DNA of 64,000 bases from Pseudooceanicola atlanticus. GTDB lineage: Bacteria; Pseudomonadota; Alphaproteobacteria; Rhodobacterales; Rhodobacteraceae. The stretch covers positions 1 through 64,000 of the forward strand of contig NZ_AQQX01000002.1 in assembly GCF_000768315.1 (NCBI RefSeq), read 5' to 3'. The position numbers and the translations under genes were made by a program. Positions 59,764-64,000 of the stretch are shown here, in pieces (position 1 is the stretch's first letter; the number at the start of each line of letters is the position of its first letter). The notes under the pieces were generated by a model. It searched no databases. It had not been told where the DNA came from and saw nothing but the letters and a program-made list of their open reading frames with translations.

Positions 59764-60050
59764 ATCCCTACCTCAAACACCCATGTCCACTTCTACCGGC
59801 GGATCATGATCACTGCTGGGGATGCCGCGCATTGGTGGCTGACGTTTCGCCGTACTTCCCCGCGGCGACCATCAGGCAAAAATAGGGCCAAAATGTGGCG
59901 TCAACCTAAAGCCGCCACACTCAAGGGTTGTATTATTATTACAAATCAATGCTTAATTGAGTGATTGGACATGTGTACACCTGACGTTGAGGCAACGGTA
60001 TTTCCTTCGACTTCTTGCAAGCTATACTTGTCGACAGGGAGAGTAACGCC
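59764..60050. other. Divergent intergenic region of RTX and TetR genes
   Basis: 287 bp, more AT-rich than its surroundings, with no gene. CACTCAA at 59918–59924 and TTGAGTG at 59957–59963 form a 7-bp inverted repeat with a 32-bp spacer, flanking an AT-rich run. These could be regulatory for either gene; nothing stronger was seen. Confidence 0.4.
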
Positions 60051-60674
60051 ATGGTCAGAGCAACGCAGGGCAGCCGAAAAGGCAGCTGGCGCAAGGATGA
60101 GATCATCGATGCAGCCGCGGAATGCTTCATGGAACGCGGCTACCAGGCCACCACGATCGACCATGTCGCCGCCCGGTTGAACGCCACCAAGGGCCGCATC
60201 TACCACCATTACGCCACCAAGACCGACCTCTTCTTCGAAGTGCACCGCGTCGGGATGGAACACCTGTTCGAGGCCATCGCCCCGGCGGAAACGATGCAGG
60301 GCACGGCGCATCAGCGGCTGAACGCGATGATGGTGGCGCATGCCAAGGCCATGCTGGATTACCACACCTATGAAAACGTCGTTGCACAGGGGGTTCAGCT
60401 GCACCGGTTCGAACAGATGTCGCCGGAACAACGCGCGACCCTGCGGGAACTGATCACCCTGCGCGATGATTTCGAGCAGAAATTCAAGACAGTGCTGCAA
60501 CAGGCGATGGACGAGGGATCCATCGACCAGATGGATGTCTCGATCACCACCAAGACGCTGCTGGGTGGTCTGCAATGGTCGATCTTCTGGTATCGCCGCC
60601 AGCCGAACGAGACGCCGGAACACCGCGAAATGCTGGCCCGCAAGATGGTCGAGCCCTTCGTCAAAGGGCTTTGA
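60051..60674 (+). CDS. TetR family transcriptional regulator
   Basis: 207 residues. The N-terminal helix-turn-helix is SWRKDEIIDAAAECFMERGY followed by QATTIDHVAARLNATKGRIY and HHYATKTDLFFEVHRVG, a classic TetR pattern with the recognition helix near residue 44. The C-terminal ligand domain (about 75–205) is helical and ends LLGGLQWSIFWYRRQPNETP. The start at 60051 follows GGGAGA. It lies upstream of the dehydrogenase/monooxygenase pair and probably represses them through the ATACT-N4-AGTAT operator. Ligand is unknown. Confidence 0.92.
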   Translation: MVRATQGSRKGSWRKDEIIDAAAECFMERGYQATTIDHVAARLNATKGRIYHHYATKTDLFFEVHRVGMEHLFEAIAPAETMQGTAHQRLNAMMVAHAKAMLDYHTYENVVAQGVQLHRFEQMSPEQRATLRELITLRDDFEQKFKTVLQQAMDEGSIDQMDVSITTKTLLGGLQWSIFWYRRQPNETPEHREMLARKMVEPFVKGL

Positions 60675-60725
60675 CCCCGGCGATGCGGAGGGGCGGTCCG
60701 GGGGCTGGGCGTAAGCGGCTGACGA

Positions 60726-60755
60726 TTGACAGACCAAAAACATACTGACTAGTAT
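60726..60755 (+). promoter_or_regulatory. Promoter with embedded TetR-type operator
   Basis: TTGACA (60726–60731), 18-bp spacer, TAGTAT (60750–60755) form a good sigma70 promoter. The −10 hexamer is the second half of the inverted repeat ATACT-GACT-AGTAT (60742–60755), typical of TetR operators. Binding would block the promoter of the epimerase-type gene, whose start is 20 bp further on behind GGGAGGA. Confidence 0.7.
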
Positions 60756-60774
60756 CTTTTTGGGAGGACATTGC

Positions 60775-61740
60775 ATGAAAGTCATGATCACCGGCGCCGC
60801 AGGGTTCCTGGGCCGCCGCCTGACGCAGGCGCTGATCGCGCGCGGGATGTTGACGGGGCCGGATGGCACGGACCAACCGATCACCCGCCTTATCCTGGCC
60901 GACCTGACCGAACCGCCGCTTCCCGAGGCAGAAGGGATCGAGGTCATTCGGCATACCGGCGACCTCTCCGATCCCGCGATCCGCGACGCGCTCTGCGCCG
61001 AACCCTATGACGCGCTGTTTCACCTGGCGTCCCAGTTGACGCTGCACGCAGAACAGGACCCCGACGGCGCGTGGGACGTGAACGTTGCCCCGCTTCGGGC
61101 GCTGATCGCCGCCGCGCAGGGCAGACCTCGAATCGTCTTTGCCTCTTCCATCGCGGTGTTCGGGGGGCACTTGCCGACCGAGGTGACCGACGATATCGCC
61201 CCGCTGCCCGAAACCACCTACGGCATCCACAAGGCGGTGAACGAATTGCTGTTGCTCGATGCCTCGCGCCATGGCCGGATCGACGGGCGCGCCCTGCGCC
61301 TGCCCATCGTGCTGATCCGACCCGGCGTGACCCAGCCCGTCGTGTCGGACCGCGTCGCCGCCATCGCCCGCGAACCGCTGGAAGGCCGCGACATGGAAGC
61401 CCCCCTCACGCCCGAGGCAGAGGTGCCCGTGATCTCGGCCGGGGCCGTGATTGACGGGCTGATCGCCCTGCATGACGCCCCCGCTCGCCTGCTGCCGCCG
61501 AAACGAGCGCTGAACCTGCCCGCGCTGACGGTCACCGTCGCCGAAATGGTCGCCGCCGCCAGCCGCGCGGGCGCGACGGGCAAGGTCACCTTTGCCCCTG
61601 ATGAACAGATGCAGCGGGTGGTGAACAGCTGGCCCCGCCACTTCGCGTCGCATTACGCCAAGGGGTTGGGGATCGGGCCGGATGCCAGTTTCGACGCGAT
61701 CATCCAGGATTACCTAACCCATAGGGAGGGCAGCGCATGA
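60775..61740 (+). CDS. NAD-dependent epimerase/dehydratase, DenD-like sugar-acid dehydrogenase
   Basis: 321 residues of the extended SDR family. MKVMITGAAGFLGRRLTQAL is the GxxGxxG cofactor motif, HLASQL takes the place of HxAA, and the catalytic triad appears as ASSIAVFGG and TYGIHKAVNE (YxxxK). RALRLPIVLIRPG and a C-terminal extension resemble D-erythronate dehydrogenase (DenD)-like proteins. It would oxidise or epimerise a sugar acid with NAD+. The start at 60775 has GGGAGGA 6 bp upstream. Its stop overlaps the next gene's start. Confidence 0.85.
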   Translation: MKVMITGAAGFLGRRLTQALIARGMLTGPDGTDQPITRLILADLTEPPLPEAEGIEVIRHTGDLSDPAIRDALCAEPYDALFHLASQLTLHAEQDPDGAWDVNVAPLRALIAAAQGRPRIVFASSIAVFGGHLPTEVTDDIAPLPETTYGIHKAVNELLLLDASRHGRIDGRALRLPIVLIRPGVTQPVVSDRVAAIAREPLEGRDMEAPLTPEAEVPVISAGAVIDGLIALHDAPARLLPPKRALNLPALTVTVAEMVAAASRAGATGKVTFAPDEQMQRVVNSWPRHFASHYAKGLGIGPDASFDAIIQDYLTHREGSA

Positions 61741-63029
61741 CCGACACCTGCATCATCGGCGCCGGGTCCTCCGGCGTGACGGTTGCCAAGTCGCTGAAGG
61801 ATGCGGGCCAGACGGCCGACATCTTCGAAAAGGGCAGCCAGATCGGCGGCATGTGGCGGTACGAGAACGATAACGGCCAATCGTCGTGCTACGCCTCGCT
61901 GCATATCGACACGAGCCGCCCTAACCTGGGCTATTCCGATTTCCCGATCGACCCGTCCCTGCCCGACTTCCTGAGCCACGCGCAGTTCTTGGGCCACCTT
62001 GAGGCCTATGCCGACCACTTCGGCATCCCGGAGATGGTCCGATTCAACACCGCCGTCACCTCGGTCGAGCCGGAGGGCGACCGCTATCGCGTGACGCTCG
62101 ATACCGGGGAAAGCCGCGATTACGCGCGCGTCGTGATCGCCAATGGCCACCTCTCGGACCCGCGGATGCCGGATTTTCCGGGCCAGTTCGACGGCACCGC
62201 GATCCATTCGCACCATTACCGCAGCGCCGATCCCTATATCGGCAAACGGGTTCTGGTGGTCGGCATCGGCAATTCGGCCGTAGATATCGCCGTGGACCTG
62301 TGCCGTCGGGCAGAGCATGTGACCCTGTCGACCCGCCGCTCGGCCTGGGTGATGCCGAAATACCTGATGGGTGTGCCGATCGACCAATGGTCGGGCTTCC
62401 TGGGGCGGAAGCTGCGCCTGCCGACCCCTGCGGTGCGGCGCATCATGGCGCAGCTGATCAAGCTGGGGGTCGGCGACCAGCGCCGGTTCGGCCTGCCCCG
62501 GCCCGAACATCCGATGTGGCGCGAACATGCGACGCTATCGCAGGAATTGCTGCCCAATATCGGCCACGGCTATATCGACGTGAAACCCAACGTGAAGCGG
62601 CTGGACGGCACGCGCGTCGCCTTTGTCGACGGGACGGACGCGCCCTATGACGCGATCATCTACGCCACCGGCTATAACCTGACCTTCCCGTTCCTCGACA
62701 GGGGCGTGTTTGACCCCGACCTGCAAGCCGGAGAGCTGTATCGTCGCATGGTCGTGCCCGCCCATCCCGGCCTGATCCATGCCGGGCTCGTGCAGCCGGT
62801 CGGCCCGACGATCCCGCTGGTGGAAACGCAGGGAAAATGGATCGCCGCGCTCGCCTCCGGCCGGATGACCTTGCCCCCCAGGGCAGAAATGGACCGCGAG
62901 ATCACCGCCCACAGGGATTACCAGCGCCGCACCTACCTGGACGCACCGCGCTATGCGCTGGAGGTCGATTACAAGACCTACACCAGGCAGATGCTGGCAG
63001 ACATGAAGGCGGGACAGGCGGGCACCTGA
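61737..63029 (+). CDS. Flavin-containing monooxygenase family protein
   Basis: 430 residues. FAD motif CIIGAGSSGVTVAKSL at the N terminus; the flavin-monooxygenase fingerprint FDGTAIHSHHYRS (FxGxxxHxxxY, about residues 151–163) and the NADPH motif VVGIGNSAVDIAVDL follow. IYATGYNLTFPF is the conserved ATGY segment. It should hydroxylate or oxygenate a soft nucleophile or ketone with NADPH and O2. ATGA overlap with the epimerase-type gene and GGGAGGG upstream show coupled translation. Both genes are probably repressed by the TetR protein. Confidence 0.9.
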   Translation: MTDTCIIGAGSSGVTVAKSLKDAGQTADIFEKGSQIGGMWRYENDNGQSSCYASLHIDTSRPNLGYSDFPIDPSLPDFLSHAQFLGHLEAYADHFGIPEMVRFNTAVTSVEPEGDRYRVTLDTGESRDYARVVIANGHLSDPRMPDFPGQFDGTAIHSHHYRSADPYIGKRVLVVGIGNSAVDIAVDLCRRAEHVTLSTRRSAWVMPKYLMGVPIDQWSGFLGRKLRLPTPAVRRIMAQLIKLGVGDQRRFGLPRPEHPMWREHATLSQELLPNIGHGYIDVKPNVKRLDGTRVAFVDGTDAPYDAIIYATGYNLTFPFLDRGVFDPDLQAGELYRRMVVPAHPGLIHAGLVQPVGPTIPLVETQGKWIAALASGRMTLPPRAEMDREITAHRDYQRRTYLDAPRYALEVDYKTYTRQMLADMKAGQAGT

Positions 63030-63041
63030 CCCGCCCGGGGG

Positions 63042-63623
63042 CTAGAGCGTCCGCATCCAGAATTGCAGTGGATGGGCGGTTTCGTCGGCCTCGCCCACGT
63101 CGCGCCAGTTGAAATGGGCGATCACGCCGGGCAGCGGGGCATAGCCACGGCCACGCCAGAACGGCTCGAGCGAGCGGGCAGCGGCGGGGCGCATCGGATG
63201 ATCCTCGGGCCGCACGACACCGCAGAAGGCCGAATAACGGCGGCCCAGCTCGCGGGCATGGGCCTCTCGCGCGTCAAAGAACGCGTGGCCAAGGCCATGG
63301 CCCCGGTAGTCGGACAAAAGCACCGATTCCGCGCAATAGAAGATATCCGACAGCGCCTCGGGCCGGTCGGCGAAGGCCGTTGCGAAGTCTTCGTCCGACA
63401 CTTCCAGCCCCATTCCGGTGGACGCGCCGACGATCCGCGGGCCGTCGAAGGCCGCCACGACAATGGCCGTGGGGTGGGTGTAGCCCGACAGGTACTTCCG
63501 CTCGTACTCGACGTCCCCATCGTAGAGATAGGGCCAGTCGCGAAACACCTCGATCCGCAGCCGCGCCAGGTCATCCAGCGCGGTCTCCAGCGCATCGCCT
63601 GTCAGCACGCGGGTCTCGATCAT
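63042..63623 (-). CDS. GNAT family N-acetyltransferase
   Basis: 193 residues. The N terminus IETRVLTGDALETALDDLAR is typical of GNATs, GHGLGHAFFDAREAHAR (about residues 112–128) is motif A, with the acetyl-CoA loop RGHGLGHA, and PFWRGRGYAPLPGVIAHFNW gives motif B and the C-terminal strand. Substrate is unknown. Its start overlaps the stop of the SnoaL-like gene by 4 bp (ATGA). It is convergent with the flavin monooxygenase gene, 12 bp apart. Confidence 0.85.
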   Translation of the reverse strand: MIETRVLTGDALETALDDLARLRIEVFRDWPYLYDGDVEYERKYLSGYTHPTAIVVAAFDGPRIVGASTGMGLEVSDEDFATAFADRPEALSDIFYCAESVLLSDYRGHGLGHAFFDAREAHARELGRRYSAFCGVVRPEDHPMRPAAARSLEPFWRGRGYAPLPGVIAHFNWRDVGEADETAHPLQFWMRTL

Positions 63624-64000
63624 GAGACCTGCGCGATCCAGTCGGCGAGGTTGTAATAAGTGGTCACGCGGGCAATCTTGCCATCCTTCAGCGTGAAGAA
63701 CGACCCGCCGGGCAGGCGGTAGGTCTGGCCGTTGGCTTCGGGCAGGCCTTCGTCGGTTTCAAGGTAGGTGCCGTTGACCATGAATTCCGCAGCGCCGCGC
63801 GTCCCGTCTTCCGAAACGAAGATCACCATCTCGGTCAGGCGTTCCTTGTAGCACCGCTCCATATGAGCGCAGAATTCGGCGAACAGCGCCTTGCCGGTGC
63901 GGATCTTGCCCTCGTTGACATGGTGGGCCACGTCGTCGGTCAGGCAGTCCAGCATGGCGGCGGTATTGCCGTCGTTGAACGCGTCGAAATAGGTCTGCAG
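63620..64000 (-). CDS. SnoaL/NTF2-like protein, cut by the window end
   Basis: At least 126 residues; the frame runs through the last base of the window, so the start lies outside. The sequence begins with LQTYFDAFNDGNTAAMLDCL, then EGKIRTGKALFAEFCAHMER and YRLPGGSFFTLKDGKIARVT, and ends YYNLADWIAQVS. This is the NTF2-like cone fold of SnoaL-type proteins and ketosteroid isomerase-like enzymes, which include many small isomerases and hydrolases. Translationally coupled to the following GNAT gene. Function unknown. Confidence 0.75.
   Translation of the reverse strand: MQTYFDAFNDGNTAAMLDCLTDDVAHHVNEGKIRTGKALFAEFCAHMERCYKERLTEMVIFVSEDGTRGAAEFMVNGTYLETDEGLPEANGQTYRLPGGSFFTLKDGKIARVTTYYNLADWIAQVS

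Overview
The window looks like a chromosomal segment of a roseobacter-type alphaproteobacterium (Rhodobacterales). The reasons are the GC-rich coding sequence, the gene order SPOR-domain lipoprotein – D-Ala-D-Ala carboxypeptidase – tmk – small conserved protein – holB – tatD – MBL hydrolase, the MaoC–phosphotransacetylase fusion next to ackA, and a very acidic RTX protein ending in a Hint domain. No rRNA, CRISPR array, integrase or replication gene was seen. The taxonomic call is inference from gene content.

Bases 1–34,480 look accessory. They hold a CPA1-type cation/proton antiporter; a large SARP-like regulator (winged helix–BTAD–AAA–TPR) divergent from a homocysteine S-methyltransferase, a secreted TPR protein and three GNAT acetyltransferases; a decayed IS1182-type transposase (about 12.3–13.7 kb); and a LysR/pirin/flavin-reductase set. 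Next comes a catabolic locus of about 17 kb (16.9–34.1 kb). It encodes a branched-chain-amino-acid-type ABC importer, three CaiB/BaiF CoA transferases, a type I CoA transferase/acetyl-CoA hydrolase, two hot-dog dehydratases, a CitE/HpcH CoA-ester lyase, two dehydrogenases, an MBL hydrolase, an isochorismatase-like hydrolase and a GntR/FCD regulator. AT-rich palindromes with core AATGCATT sit in front of its three transcription units and are the probable operators of that GntR protein. The set implies uptake of an organic acid, activation to a CoA thioester, hydration and retro-Claisen cleavage. Itaconate/mesaconate-like C5 acids are the best guess, but the substrate is not proven. An IS3-type remnant lies beside a tRNA-Ser(UGA) gene (34,481–34,570), whose 3' end faces this accessory block. 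The tRNA is a plausible island boundary.

Bases 34.8–43.9 kb are mostly core functions on the plus strand: SPOR lipoprotein, penicillin-binding protein, dTMP kinase, DNA polymerase III delta', TatD, PhnP-like hydrolase, AEC transporter, enoyl-CoA hydratase and a DSD1-type PLP enzyme. From 44 to 48 kb an iron-dependent alcohol dehydrogenase and a phasin-like protein diverge from a MaoC–Pta fusion plus acetate kinase. A perfect FNR-type box lies between the divergent genes, suggesting oxygen control of acetate/PHA metabolism.

From 48.2 to 52.4 kb is a polyamine–membrane cluster: SpeD, a membrane-anchored aminopropyltransferase, a DUF350 protein, a tiny membrane protein and two zinc-ribbon DUF4178 proteins. 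Four 11-bp tandem repeats precede speD. From 52.6 to 59.8 kb are an unknown protein translationally coupled to a TPR–glycosyltransferase-like–sulfotransferase fusion, and a 1480-residue RTX protein with an embedded bulb-lectin-like domain and a C-terminal Hint domain. The window ends with a TetR regulator, a sugar-acid dehydrogenase-like SDR and a flavin monooxygenase behind a well-formed promoter/operator, then a GNAT and a SnoaL-like protein cut by the window edge.
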